A stretch of 64,000 nt of DNA, taken from the NCBI GenBank assembly GCA_002421905.1, contig DISK01000010.1, positions 66,114-130,113 of the forward strand, read 5' to 3'. A model generated the notes under the pieces. That model had not been told where the DNA came from. It saw nothing but the letters and a program-made list of their open reading frames with translations, and did no database searches. The stretch comes from Micavibrio sp. UBA6212 (GTDB lineage Bacteria; Pseudomonadota; Alphaproteobacteria; Micavibrionales; Micavibrionaceae). This document shows positions 41,264-50,448 of this stretch, one piece after another. Both the position numbers and the translations under genes were made by a program. Position 1 is the stretch's first letter, and every line of letters starts with the position of its first letter.

Positions 41264-43876
41264 ATGGATTTCGAACGGTTTAGCGAAAAGCTGCGGGCAC
41301 TGCTGCAAAAGGCCCAAACTCTGGCCATGCGTTCCAACCACCAATCTTTGGAACCAGAGCATATACTCAAAGTCATGCTGGAAGACGAAGACGGACAAGT
41401 CCAGCGTTTGGTTAAAAACGCCGGAGGGGATACGTCTCGCCTTAAAAAAGATATAGAGCAGTCTTTAGCAAAACTTCCTTCAGTGACAGGGGCTGGGGCA
41501 GGTGGTTTACGCCTTTCAAATGATCTGGCAAAAATTCTCGATTCCGCAATGCAGCTGGCAGAAAAAGCAGGAGACAAATTTCTGACATCCGAACGCCTTT
41601 TGCAGGCCATGACGCTGTCTCCTAAAACAATGGAAATATCTGGACACTTGCAAGATTCAGGTGTTTCAGCTTCTGAAATGAATACCGCAATCAATGATTT
41701 ACGCAAGGGCCGAACCGCTGATAGCGCAAGCGCGGAAGATACATTCGATAGCCTCAACAAATACGCTCGTGATATGACTGCACTGGCACGAGAAGGAAAG
41801 CTTGATCCAGTAATTGGTCGTGATGAGGAAATTCGCCGAACAATTCAGGTACTCTCACGCCGGTCAAAAAATAATCCTGTTTTAATCGGGGAACCAGGCG
41901 TTGGTAAGACAGCCATCATCGAAGGACTTGCCCAACGTATTGTAAATGGCGATGTGCCTGAATCTTTACGTGATAAAAAGCTAATGTCACTTGATCTGGG
42001 AAGTCTGATCGCAGGGGCAAAGTTTCGTGGCGAATTTGAAGAACGCCTGAAAGCTGTTCTTGATGAAATCCGGAATGCTTCGGGCGAAATTATTTTGTTT
42101 CTTGATGAATTGCACACCCTCGTTGGAGCAGGGAAGGCCGATGGCGCCATGGATGCTTCCAATATGCTCAAACCAGCGCTGGCACGTGGTGAGCTCCATA
42201 TGGTTGGAGCAACAACACTTGATGAATACCGCAAACATATTGAAAAGGATGCCGCACTTGCTCGCCGTTTCCAGCCCGTTTTTGTCAGTGAGCCAACAGT
42301 GGAAGATACCATCTCGATCTTACGTGGCCTTAAAGAAAAATATGAAGTTCACCACGGGGTAAGAATTACCGATGCAGCAATTGTAGCGGCCTCCCAACTT
42401 TCAAATCGTTATATCACCGATCGTTTCTTGCCGGATAAGGCGATTGACTTGGTGGATGAAGCATCATCCCGTTTGCGGATGCAAGTGGATAGTAAACCGG
42501 AAGAAATCGACGAACTTGATCGTCGTATTATTCAATTGAAAATCGAACGTGAGGCTTTAAAAAAGGAGTCGGACGAAGCATCAAAGGATCGTTTGAAAAA
42601 ACTTGAAATCGAATTAAAAGATTTGGAAGAAAAATCAGCAGGGATGACCGCACAATGGCAAGCTGAAAAAGACAAAGTCAATAAAGGTCAAAAACTTGCC
42701 GAGGAATTGGACAAGGCACGTATCGAACTTGAGCAGTCTGAGCGCTCGGGAGATTGGGCGAAAGCTGGAGAATTAAAGTATGGTAAGATTCCTCAACTGG
42801 AGGCAGAGTTAAAAAATTCTGCCGAAACTTCTGCAAAACACATGATTAACGAAGAAGTCACACCGGACGATATAGCCAGTATTGTCAGTCGTTGGACAGG
42901 AATCCCTATTGATAAAATGATGGAAAGCGAGAATAAAAAACTTCTCGAAATGGAAACCAAGCTTGAAGAAAGGGTTGTTGGACAAACTGAGGCTGTTCGC
43001 GCCGTGGCTTCTGCAATTCGCCGATCTCGCGCAGGTTTGCAAGACCCCAACCGACCTATTGGTTCCTTTCTCTTTTTAGGGCCGACCGGCGTCGGAAAGA
43101 CTGAGCTGACCAAAGCCTTGGCAGAATTTATGTTTGATGATGACACAGCTCTGATCCGTCTTGATATGTCTGAATATATGGAGAAACATTCTGTATCACG
43201 GATGATCGGAGCCCCTCCCGGATATGTTGGATATGATGAAGGAGGAGCCCTGACCGAAGCCGTACGTCGTCGCCCTTATCAGGTCATATTGTTCGACGAA
43301 ATTGAAAAAGCTCACCCTGATGTATTTAACGTCCTGCTTCAGGTTCTTGATGATGGACGCTTGACTGACGGACAGGGCCGCACCGTTGATTTTAGCAATA
43401 CGGTTCTGATTATGACATCCAATTTGGGGGCAGAACATCTTTCAACTCAGGAGGATGGAGCTGACGTTGAGCAGGTTCGCGGAGCCGTCATGGAGATGGT
43501 TCGTAAATTCTTCCGTCCAGAGTTTCTGAATCGTGTGGATGAAATTCTACTATTCCGCCGCTTGGGCCGCGCCCAGATGGCAGGAATTGTAGAAATCCAA
43601 CTTGGGTACTTGCGAAAACTTCTGGCGGCCCGCCGCATGGATTTGGAACTCGATGACAAGTCCAAACTTTGGCTGGCCGAAAGGGGGTATGATCCCGTTT
43701 ATGGAGCACGTCCATTGAAGCGCACAATCCAGACTAATTTGCAAAATCATCTGGCTGAAATGATCCTGCGTGGAGAAATTCCTGATGGGTCATCTATTCA
43801 TGTTACAACAACCGATGGAGGACTCTCCTTCAAAATTAGCCAAGGTGACAAAAAAGGCAATAAATCCGCCGCCTAG
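41264..43876 (+). CDS. clpB: ATP-dependent disaggregase ClpB
   Basis: The 870-residue product has the ClpB plan: an N-terminal Clp repeat domain (FERFSEKLRALLQKAQTLA), AAA-1 with Walker A GEPGVGKTA (about residue 208), the coiled-coil middle domain (about 410-530), AAA-2 with GPTGVGKTE (about residue 605), and GARPLKR near the end. It rescues aggregated protein with DnaK. No clear heat-shock promoter was identifiable upstream. It is followed by an imperfect terminator hairpin. Confidence 0.97.
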   Translation: MDFERFSEKLRALLQKAQTLAMRSNHQSLEPEHILKVMLEDEDGQVQRLVKNAGGDTSRLKKDIEQSLAKLPSVTGAGAGGLRLSNDLAKILDSAMQLAEKAGDKFLTSERLLQAMTLSPKTMEISGHLQDSGVSASEMNTAINDLRKGRTADSASAEDTFDSLNKYARDMTALAREGKLDPVIGRDEEIRRTIQVLSRRSKNNPVLIGEPGVGKTAIIEGLAQRIVNGDVPESLRDKKLMSLDLGSLIAGAKFRGEFEERLKAVLDEIRNASGEIILFLDELHTLVGAGKADGAMDASNMLKPALARGELHMVGATTLDEYRKHIEKDAALARRFQPVFVSEPTVEDTISILRGLKEKYEVHHGVRITDAAIVAASQLSNRYITDRFLPDKAIDLVDEASSRLRMQVDSKPEEIDELDRRIIQLKIEREALKKESDEASKDRLKKLEIELKDLEEKSAGMTAQWQAEKDKVNKGQKLAEELDKARIELEQSERSGDWAKAGELKYGKIPQLEAELKNSAETSAKHMINEEVTPDDIASIVSRWTGIPIDKMMESENKKLLEMETKLEERVVGQTEAVRAVASAIRRSRAGLQDPNRPIGSFLFLGPTGVGKTELTKALAEFMFDDDTALIRLDMSEYMEKHSVSRMIGAPPGYVGYDEGGALTEAVRRRPYQVILFDEIEKAHPDVFNVLLQVLDDGRLTDGQGRTVDFSNTVLIMTSNLGAEHLSTQEDGADVEQVRGAVMEMVRKFFRPEFLNRVDEILLFRRLGRAQMAGIVEIQLGYLRKLLAARRMDLELDDKSKLWLAERGYDPVYGARPLKRTIQTNLQNHLAEMILRGEIPDGSSIHVTTTDGGLSFKISQGDKKGNKSAA

Positions 43877-43894
43877 TTATTTTACCTAATCGTT

Positions 43895-43926
43895 AAAAGG
43901 GGCAAATTGACGTTTGTCCTCCTTTT
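43895..43926 (+). terminator. Imperfect terminator hairpin after clpB
   Basis: AAAAGG and CAAA on the left pair with TTTG and CCTTTT on the right, with two short bulges around GG/CC, ending in the T run. It begins 19 bp after the clpB stop. The bulges lower confidence. Confidence 0.42.
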
Positions 43927-43993
43927 CCAACTGCGATAGACTACAATAAATATCGACTCAACGTACTTACCATCTCTCGACAAAGAAATTATC

Positions 43994-44635
43994 ATGACCC
44001 GTACCCTGAAACTTATTCCCGCGACAGCATTGCTTCTAACCTTATCAGCCTGTGCCACATATTTTGAAGGAGCCCAACAACAAATCACCTTTGAAACACC
44101 AGGAGCAGAAAACTCAATCTGTATTATTCAAACGGGAGCCACCGGAATGAAATATCAGGTTCGCCCCCCACAAACTATCTGGATCAAAAAATCCAGAGAT
44201 GACATGAACGTTACCTGTGAAGCTCCGGGAAATAGAATTGCAACAACTCATGCTGAATCGACAACTTCCGGTAAAACCTTCTGGAATATTTTTAATGTTG
44301 GTCTGGGGGCTGCCTATGATGGTGAGGCAGGTACAATATTCAAATACCCTGAAAAAATTGTGATCGATTTTGCTGGGATAATGCCACAGCCGGAAGCAAT
44401 GCCCGCATACCACAATATGGATGCCCTTGATCCGGCTCATGAAGCTACGATTGAAGATTTCGGCCCTGATGAGCCAGCGTTAAAGAGTGATGCTGCAACA
44501 AAATTCCGTCATAAAATGGCTGAAATAGATGCTCAGCGCGAAGAAGCTGCCGCAGCCGCATTTGAAGCAGAAAAACAATCCCGCATCGACTCGGTCGAGG
44601 GTGGATTCTATGGCGACAAAGACAACACCAAATAG
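43994..44635 (+). CDS. Putative lipoprotein
   Basis: The 213-residue product has a signal peptide ending in the lipobox LSAC (cleavage before C19, giving CATYFEGAQQ). A small beta-rich domain follows (QQQITFETPG ... VRPPQTIWIKKS), a glycine-rich hydrophobic stretch lies near residue 100 (FNVGLGAAYDG), and an Ala/Glu-rich helical tail closes it. I do not recognise the family. It may sit with the Mpl-like ligase gene starting 11 bp downstream. Confidence 0.72.
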   Translation: MTRTLKLIPATALLLTLSACATYFEGAQQQITFETPGAENSICIIQTGATGMKYQVRPPQTIWIKKSRDDMNVTCEAPGNRIATTHAESTTSGKTFWNIFNVGLGAAYDGEAGTIFKYPEKIVIDFAGIMPQPEAMPAYHNMDALDPAHEATIEDFGPDEPALKSDAATKFRHKMAEIDAQREEAAAAAFEAEKQSRIDSVEGGFYGDKDNTK

Positions 44636-44646
44636 GTATTCAGATC

Positions 44647-46065
44647 ATGGGGCCATATTTTTTCTGTGGCATAGGGGGCAGCGGAATGCTGCCCTTGGCT
44701 TTAATTCTTAGAGGACAATCTATAAAAATAGTTGGATCGGATCGCTCATTTGATCAAGGGCGCACACCTGAAAAATTTTCATGGATAAAATCCCAAGGGA
44801 TAGACATAGTTCCACAAGATGGCGAGGGGCTAACAAAAGACTTCACAGCCCTTGTGATTTCTTCTGCTGTCGAAGATACAATTCCCGAAGTCAGAAAAGC
44901 AAAAGAACTCGGAATACCCATACTAAAACGCGCCGAGTTATTGGCAAAATTATTCAATCAATCTCAAACCAGTATTGCAATCGGCGGAACAAGCGGTAAA
45001 TCAACAACAACAGGAATGTTGGCTTGGATACTTTCTCAAGCAGATAAGAACCCGACAGTGATGAATGGGGCAAGTTTTCTAAATTTTGCAACACCCGATA
45101 GCCCATATTCTTCGGCAATATGTGGTGATCCGGATTTGTTTGTTGCGGAATGTGATGAAAGTGATGGCTCAATCGTGCTCTACCATCCTGCCATTGCAAT
45201 TCTGAATAACATAGCTCTCGACCATAAGCCGGTGGAGGAACTGGTTCCCATTTTCAGGACATATTTGGAACAATCAAAACAGCAAGTCATCAACCTGAGT
45301 AATAATGCCGCTGCAAATTTGTATCGGGAATTCATCTCTACCTCCCTTACAACAGGGATAAATCATCCAACAGCAGACATTAATGCAACAAATTATACAA
45401 CATTACCTTTGGGATCAAAATCGTGGATAGAAAACCGACGAACAGGCGAAAAGGGTGATCTGCACTTATCGGTGCCTGGAAAACACAATGTGGAAAATGC
45501 ATTGTCAGCAATCGGAGCGGGGCTATTGAACGGACTACCTTTTTCCCAATGCCTGGACGCGCTTTCGACATTCAAGGGCGTCGCACGTAGATTAGAGAAC
45601 ATAGGAGAATATAATAATATCAAAGTAATAGACGATTTTGCTCACAATCCAGATAAAATAAAAGCTGCATTATCTTCACTTAATGAACATTTTGGACGAT
45701 TGCTGATTATATTCCAGATGCATGGCTATGGGCCATTCAAGCTCATGAAAGACGAATTGCGCGATGCCTTTCTGGGGGGAATGAAGAGGGGGGACATCCT
45801 CATTATGCCGGATGTTCTATATCTTGGGGGCACTGCAAATATGACCCCTACCGCAGCCGAATTTATCAATGAAATCAATGAAAGGGGGGGCATAAGAGGG
45901 ATAAAAGGGCAGTGGTTCAAGCATCGTGACGACATTATCACGGCCATTCCACAGATAGCCCAACCCGAGGATCGAATTATTGTGATGGGAGCCCGAGACG
46001 ACACACTACCAATATTTGCTCGTAAATTACTTGAGGAATTACAATCTCAGAAGGGAGCCCCATGA
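44647..46065 (+). CDS. Mur ligase of the Mpl/MurC type
   Basis: The 472-residue protein has the MurC-like N-terminal domain (FCGIGGSGMLPLALIL), the ATP-binding GGTSGKSTTTGML (about residue 114), a central DFVAECDESDG region and HNPDKIKAALSSL near the C-terminal domain. FKGVARRLE plus VIDDFAHNP is closer to Mpl (murein tripeptide recycling ligase) or a MurC-like paralog than to MurD/E/F. Cognate mur genes are not adjacent. Its TGA overlaps the ATG of a small ORF. Confidence 0.75.
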   Translation: MGPYFFCGIGGSGMLPLALILRGQSIKIVGSDRSFDQGRTPEKFSWIKSQGIDIVPQDGEGLTKDFTALVISSAVEDTIPEVRKAKELGIPILKRAELLAKLFNQSQTSIAIGGTSGKSTTTGMLAWILSQADKNPTVMNGASFLNFATPDSPYSSAICGDPDLFVAECDESDGSIVLYHPAIAILNNIALDHKPVEELVPIFRTYLEQSKQQVINLSNNAAANLYREFISTSLTTGINHPTADINATNYTTLPLGSKSWIENRRTGEKGDLHLSVPGKHNVENALSAIGAGLLNGLPFSQCLDALSTFKGVARRLENIGEYNNIKVIDDFAHNPDKIKAALSSLNEHFGRLLIIFQMHGYGPFKLMKDELRDAFLGGMKRGDILIMPDVLYLGGTANMTPTAAEFINEINERGGIRGIKGQWFKHRDDIITAIPQIAQPEDRIIVMGARDDTLPIFARKLLEELQSQKGAP

Positions 46066-46229
46066 AAGGGGAGAATGCTCTTCATCAATACGATCTATTC
46101 CTGCTCAGCTCGCGCCATATTATTTTTTATAGATATAGAATTGCGGTGGAATCGCCCCTTCGTCAAGAGAAAAATATGCATCTAGCCAACCCTTTGGGGA
46201 TTTTATATAGAATAGAAATGCAACATTAG
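46062..46229 (+). CDS. Possible 55-residue ORF coupled to the Mur ligase gene
   Basis: An ATG at 46062 overlaps the ligase stop in ATGA, and AGGGAG lies 4 bp before it. The ORF runs 55 codons to TAG at 46229 and encodes a basic, aromatic-rich peptide without clear motif or signal. A spurious overlap ORF is a real alternative. The 203-bp gap between the ligase and rfbC contains nothing else I can assign except one GANTC site near 46149. Confidence 0.3.
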   Translation: MKGENALHQYDLFLLSSRHIIFYRYRIAVESPLRQEKNMHLANPLGILYRIEMQH

Positions 46230-46268
46230 AAAAACTTAAGTTTTGCCAGATATTGTCCTATCCACACC

Positions 46269-46817
46269 ATGCCCCAAAATGAGATGTTAGAAATAAAAAC
46301 AATAAAATTTCCCCGATTTTCTGATCACAGAGGATGGTTTCAACAACTATGGACAAAATCAGAGGAGGTGGACGACCCTGATTTTGTGCAGGAAAATCTG
46401 GTTTTTTCTAAAGAAAAAGGGACATTAAGAGGCCTTCATTTCCAAAACCCTCCCCATGCCCAAAGCAAGCTGGTGACTGTCCTTCAAGGAAGCATTCTGG
46501 ATATTGCTGTAGATTTGAGACGTAACTCCCCACATTACGGAACATATTACGCGAACGTCCTTTCTTCAGATGAGGAAAGTCCAGCGCTGATTATCCCCAA
46601 AGGCTTTGCCCACGGATACATAACAACATCAGAAAGCACTTTGGTACTATACAAAGTTGATGCTCTCTACGCACCAAATGCCGAAGGAGGGCTAATGTGG
46701 GATGACCCTGATCTGGCTATTGATTGGCAACTCCAAAAAGGCGATAAAGTGACACTATCCGAACGGGATTCTGTTTGGCCTCCCTTCAAAACATTCAAAA
46801 CGCCGTTTACATTTTAA
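46269..46817 (+). CDS. rfbC: dTDP-4-dehydrorhamnose 3,5-epimerase family protein
   Basis: The 182-residue cupin protein has FSDHRGWFQQLW, VQENLVFSKEKGTLRGLHFQ (about residue 42), LVTVLQGSILDIAVDLRRNSPHYG, and PKGFAHGYITTS. The catalytic His in RGLHFQ and Asp in DLR are present. It epimerises dTDP-4-keto-6-deoxyglucose for rhamnose. It is slightly short and divergent from the most typical RmlC, so a related 3,5-epimerase substrate is possible. It is followed by rfbD; rfbA and rfbB are not in the window. Confidence 0.87.
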   Translation: MPQNEMLEIKTIKFPRFSDHRGWFQQLWTKSEEVDDPDFVQENLVFSKEKGTLRGLHFQNPPHAQSKLVTVLQGSILDIAVDLRRNSPHYGTYYANVLSSDEESPALIIPKGFAHGYITTSESTLVLYKVDALYAPNAEGGLMWDDPDLAIDWQLQKGDKVTLSERDSVWPPFKTFKTPFTF

Positions 46818-46833
46818 TTAGGATACCAAAAAT

Positions 46834-47718
46834 ATGAATATTTTACTGCTGGGCGCACACGGGCAACTTGGGCAATCTATACAAAACGAAGAAAAGGCTC
46901 CTGATTTTTTTGTATATGCACCAACGCATGAAGAATGCGACATCACGAATTACAAGTCCTTAAATGATTACATTTCCGCTCAGGAAAAGATTGATTTGAT
47001 AATTAATGCTGCCGCGCATACTGATGTTACAGGGGCAGAAAAAGACACTCAGGAATCCAATCAAGTTAATATAGAAGGGGTCGGGAATATCGTTCGCCAG
47101 TGTAAAACCCGCGATATTCCGCTCATCCACATTTCAACCGATTATATTTTTGACGGAAAAAAACCGTACGGCCAGTTTTATACAGAGCAAGATAAACCAA
47201 ACCCCATAAATGAATACGGATTATCAAAATTATCTGGGGAGGAAATCATTACCTCCGGCTTGGAACAATATATTATCATTCGCACCAGTTGGTTATTCAG
47301 CCCATACAGACAGAATTTCTACAAAACTGTCTTGCATCTTTCGCGGGAAAAACAGGAACTGGAAATCATTGCCGATCAATTCGGAACGCCAACTTCTTCC
47401 AAAGATCTTGCTCGGGCAATTCTAAAAATTTCAGAACAAATAAACGCGGATGCCAGCGCAAAATGGGGAATCTACAATTACGCCGGACAACCAGCCGTCT
47501 CGTGGTATGATTTTGCTCTTAAAATTGTTGATACAGCAAAAAAACTGGAACTTTGCCCACCTTCAGTGAAACTTAAGAAAGTTAACTCGGCAAACTTCCC
47601 ATCAATAGTCAAGCGCCCCGCAAACTCGGCTTTGAAAACGGGAAAGATTATTGAAGCCTTTGGTGTATCCACTTGCGATTGGGAAGCCGAGATCGAACGG
47701 ATAATGGAGAAGAAATAA
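46834..47718 (+). CDS. rfbD: dTDP-4-dehydrorhamnose reductase
   Basis: The 294-residue SDR protein has the NAD(P)-binding GAHGQLGQSI at its start, INAAAHTDVTGAEKD (about residue 60), the STDYIFDG motif, NEYGLSKLSGEE (YxxxK, about residue 128) and IIRTSWLFSP. It catalyses the last step of dTDP-L-rhamnose synthesis, supplying LPS or other glycans. It starts 17 bp after rfbC and ends 4 bp from the convergent mazG stop. Confidence 0.92.
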   Translation: MNILLLGAHGQLGQSIQNEEKAPDFFVYAPTHEECDITNYKSLNDYISAQEKIDLIINAAAHTDVTGAEKDTQESNQVNIEGVGNIVRQCKTRDIPLIHISTDYIFDGKKPYGQFYTEQDKPNPINEYGLSKLSGEEIITSGLEQYIIIRTSWLFSPYRQNFYKTVLHLSREKQELEIIADQFGTPTSSKDLARAILKISEQINADASAKWGIYNYAGQPAVSWYDFALKIVDTAKKLELCPPSVKLKKVNSANFPSIVKRPANSALKTGKIIEAFGVSTCDWEAEIERIMEKK

Positions 47719-47722
47719 CCAG

Positions 47723-48523
47723 TTATATTTTCTCTTTAGACTTCTGGTGCTCCCAATACGTCTCCCACTCTTGCAGGCTTAAATCAGACATAACCCGTTT
47801 ATCCTCTTTGATATCGGCCTCCATACCGCTAAAACGACGATAAAATTTGGCATTACAGGCACGCATAGCCTCTTCGCATTGGATGTCTAGCCGTCGTCCT
47901 AAATTGACCAAAGTAAAAAAGACATCCCCCAGCTCCTCAGCCTGCTTTTCCTTATCTCCGGAATGAATTTCGGCACGAAACTCGTTCAACTCCTCGATGA
48001 TTTTATCAATAACATCTTCTGTGACCTGCCACTCGAAACCTGCCTTGGCAGCTTTCTTCGATATCTTTTGTGCCCTTAACAAAGCCGGAAAATTGTTGGG
48101 TATCTCATCCAGAATAGATTTATTCTCTCCATCTGATTTTGCGGCACGTTCTTGATCCTTGGCACTTTGCCAGATATTCAGAACGTCTTCGGAGTTGCGT
48201 GCAGCCTCATCGCCGAACACATGAGGATGACGAGAAACAAGTTTGCGGTTCAAACCATTCACCACATCCGAAAAAGAAAAAATATTTTCTTCGCTAGCCA
48301 TCTGTGAATGAAAGACAACTTGTAACAACAAATCCCCTAATTCTTCCCTCAAATCATCCATATTACCGCGCTCAATAGCATCAACAACTTCATAGGCTTC
48401 CTCAAGAGTGTAGGGGGCTATCGTCTCGAAATTTTGTTCAATATCCCAAGGGCAACCGTTTTCCTTATCACGCAAACGCGCCATGATGGACAAAAGTTCG
48501 GAAATTTCTCCGTTGCTACTCAT
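47723..48523 (-). CDS. mazG: Nucleoside triphosphate pyrophosphohydrolase MazG
   Basis: From the ATG at 48523, preceded by AAGGAAGA, the product is 266 residues. It has two MazG domains: LRDKENGCPWDIEQNFETIAPYTLEEAYEV and the EELGDLLLQVVFHSQ helix in the first, and a second with EELNEFRAEI and EELGDVFFTLVNLGRRL. It hydrolyses noncanonical NTPs and modulates nucleotide levels. A longer frame to 48592 has a poor initiation context. A convergent rfbD end lies 4 bp away. Confidence 0.94.
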   Translation of the reverse strand: MSSNGEISELLSIMARLRDKENGCPWDIEQNFETIAPYTLEEAYEVVDAIERGNMDDLREELGDLLLQVVFHSQMASEENIFSFSDVVNGLNRKLVSRHPHVFGDEAARNSEDVLNIWQSAKDQERAAKSDGENKSILDEIPNNFPALLRAQKISKKAAKAGFEWQVTEDVIDKIIEELNEFRAEIHSGDKEKQAEELGDVFFTLVNLGRRLDIQCEEAMRACNAKFYRRFSGMEADIKEDKRVMSDLSLQEWETYWEHQKSKEKI

Positions 48524-48641
48524 TACAAATCTTCCTTTATAAATTCCATTGCAGATACCAAGTCCCAACAAAGGTCCCGCCGTCACGATCATGAAAACAA
48601 TTATCCTCGCCCATAATTCTTTGGGCCATAAAGAATAAAAT

Positions 48642-48878
48642 TCAAGCGAGAGGTTTTTTTAGTCTTACGCCTCGTCCCATTGATACGCTATGGGCATTGT
48701 CACCAATCAACTCAACACCTGCGTCATCAAGCGCCTTAACAATTTTTACCAGAGTATCAATATTCCCACGCACTGGACCTCTGGAAGTTTCCATGCGCTG
48801 AATGGTTGGCAAAGACACGCCAGACATAGCTGAAAGTTGGCGTTGATCTATATTTAGGAGTGCACGAGCTGCGCACAT
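48642..48878 (-). CDS. XRE-family helix-turn-helix regulator
   Basis: The 78-residue protein has a complete Cro/C1-type HTH: CAARALLNIDQRQLSAMSGVSLPTIQRMETS, with QRQLSAMSGVS as helices 2-3. The C-terminal part (VKIVKALDDAGVELIGD) is typical of small XRE regulators such as those beside toxin or prophage genes. In-frame bases upstream of the ATG encode IVDCSQ, suggestive of a conserved N-terminus, but no better start codon is present. It diverges from the globin chemoreceptor over a 159-bp region with a perfect inverted repeat. Confidence 0.85.
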   Translation of the reverse strand: MCAARALLNIDQRQLSAMSGVSLPTIQRMETSRGPVRGNIDTLVKIVKALDDAGVELIGDNAHSVSMGRGVRLKKPLA

Positions 48879-48918
48879 TTGACTACAATCTACAATTTAT
48901 CATGCTCAAGAGCCATCC

Positions 48919-48958
48919 TATATGTTATAAGCATTAAATATGATGTCTATAACATATA
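48919..48958. promoter_or_regulatory. Perfect 11-bp inverted repeat, likely XRE operator
   Basis: TATATGTTATA (48919-48929) and TATAACATATA (48948-48958) are exact inverted copies separated by 18 bp, arm centres 29 bp apart. The element is between the XRE gene (start 48878) and the globin chemoreceptor (start 49038), about 40 and 80 bp from their starts. It may be bound by the XRE protein and control either or both genes. Confidence 0.6.
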
Positions 48959-49037
48959 TTTACACACATTATAAATGGACATAATATATTCTTAGAATAA
49001 ATTTTCGGGTGAAGAACACACACGCAAGGGGATTACC

Positions 49038-50387
49038 ATGGTTGTAGCAAATGTACTTAAAGACAGGATTTCATTCGTAGAGGTTGATGCTGATATAGAA
49101 GAAACGTTGCACGAGTATGTGCCTGAACTTCTTAAAGTTCTGCCGGGAGTTCTTGAGCTTTTCTACAAACATATCTCGAAATGGCCAACTCTAGTTGAAT
49201 TTTTCAAAGACCCAACGCGAATGGATTATGCTCGAAAGGCACCGCAGGATCACTGGGTTCGCTTGTTTAGCGCTAAGTTTGATGACGAATATGCTCAATC
49301 TGTAAGGCGAATAGGGCTTGTTCATAGTAAGATTGGTCTTGAGCCAACGTGGTATATCGGGGCTTACGCCTTTACCTTAAATCACATCTACACCCATGCA
49401 GCAGAGCAATATAAATCTCGTTTTCACCCAAAAGTGGCTCAGGAAAAGACTGCCAAATTGCTTCGTGCCTTGAATCAATGTGTCATGATTGACATGGATA
49501 TGGCGATTTCCATCTATCTGGAAGAAAACAAGCGTTCTTATGATTTGAAGCTAAATGAACTTGCCGAAACATTTGAATCAACTGTTGGGGCAATTGTTGA
49601 AGGGGTTTCCGCTGCATCAACTGAGCTTGAGGCGAGTGCGGAATCCTTGTCGGCAATGGCTGCGCAGACAGCACAAGGTTCTTCAGCTGTATCATCAGCA
49701 TCAGAAGAGGCGTCCAATAATGTTACGACGGTATCCTCTGCGACAGAAGAAATGTCCGCATCTATTGCACACGTTGCCGATATGGCCAATAGATCATCCG
49801 AAGCCTCACAACGTGCCGTGATTGAGGCCGACCAATCCGTTAGAATGATGATGGAATTGAAAGAGGCAATTGACAAAGTTAATGCGGTGACAGATCTCAT
49901 CACGGGGATAGCTGAGCAGACTAATTTGCTTGCTCTGAACGCAACGATTGAGGCTGCAAGGGCGGGTGAATCGGGCAAAGGGTTTGCCGTTGTTGCATCT
50001 GAGGTAAAGTCTCTCGCAAGTGAGACATCTCAAGCAACGGAGGATATCAGGTCCCAAGTGGCAGAGATTTTAACCCGTAGTGATGCTTCTGTGAAATCAA
50101 TCGAGGCCATGAAAGGCATTATTGAGGAAGTTAGAGAAGTGTCAGGAAATACCGCTGATGCTGTCGAACAACAAAAGGATGCTATATTTGAGATCGCAAG
50201 AAACGTTGAAAGAGCGTCTGCAGGAACGCACCAGATATCAGAAAGTATTTCAATGATTAGTCAGGCAGCTCAAGAAACGGGACATTCGTCTGAACAAGTT
50301 CTTGAGGCAGTGACGGAGTTAGCTATACAGGGAAGCAATTTACGTGATTCTGTAACGAAATTCATTTCTGACATAAAGAGCAGTTAG
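49038..50387 (+). CDS. Globin-coupled methyl-accepting chemotaxis protein (HemAT-like)
   Basis: The 449-residue soluble protein has an N-terminal globin-coupled-sensor domain (about residues 1-165) with the conserved DHWVRLFSAKFDDEY (about residue 71) and the proximal heme His H96 in RIGLVHSKIG. The C-terminal ~260 residues form an MCP signalling coiled coil with the conserved hairpin tip near residues 290-327 (AEQTNLLALNATIEAARAG). No membrane segment is present. By family it senses O2 through heme and signals to CheA/CheW for aerotaxis. No chemotaxis genes are adjacent. Confidence 0.92.
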   Translation: MVVANVLKDRISFVEVDADIEETLHEYVPELLKVLPGVLELFYKHISKWPTLVEFFKDPTRMDYARKAPQDHWVRLFSAKFDDEYAQSVRRIGLVHSKIGLEPTWYIGAYAFTLNHIYTHAAEQYKSRFHPKVAQEKTAKLLRALNQCVMIDMDMAISIYLEENKRSYDLKLNELAETFESTVGAIVEGVSAASTELEASAESLSAMAAQTAQGSSAVSSASEEASNNVTTVSSATEEMSASIAHVADMANRSSEASQRAVIEADQSVRMMMELKEAIDKVNAVTDLITGIAEQTNLLALNATIEAARAGESGKGFAVVASEVKSLASETSQATEDIRSQVAEILTRSDASVKSIEAMKGIIEEVREVSGNTADAVEQQKDAIFEIARNVERASAGTHQISESISMISQAAQETGHSSEQVLEAVTELAIQGSNLRDSVTKFISDIKSS

Positions 50388-50448
50388 TGGATAAATAATC
50401 CATACAAATTTTCCTTAATGTGATAATGTATATTATGGAAATGAGATG

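Noticed and set aside
38158..42195. Other CACGTG hexamers as additional parS sites
   Set aside because: Sites at about 38155, 42187, 50509, 10299 and 1156 share only the central hexamer and few flanking consensus bases.
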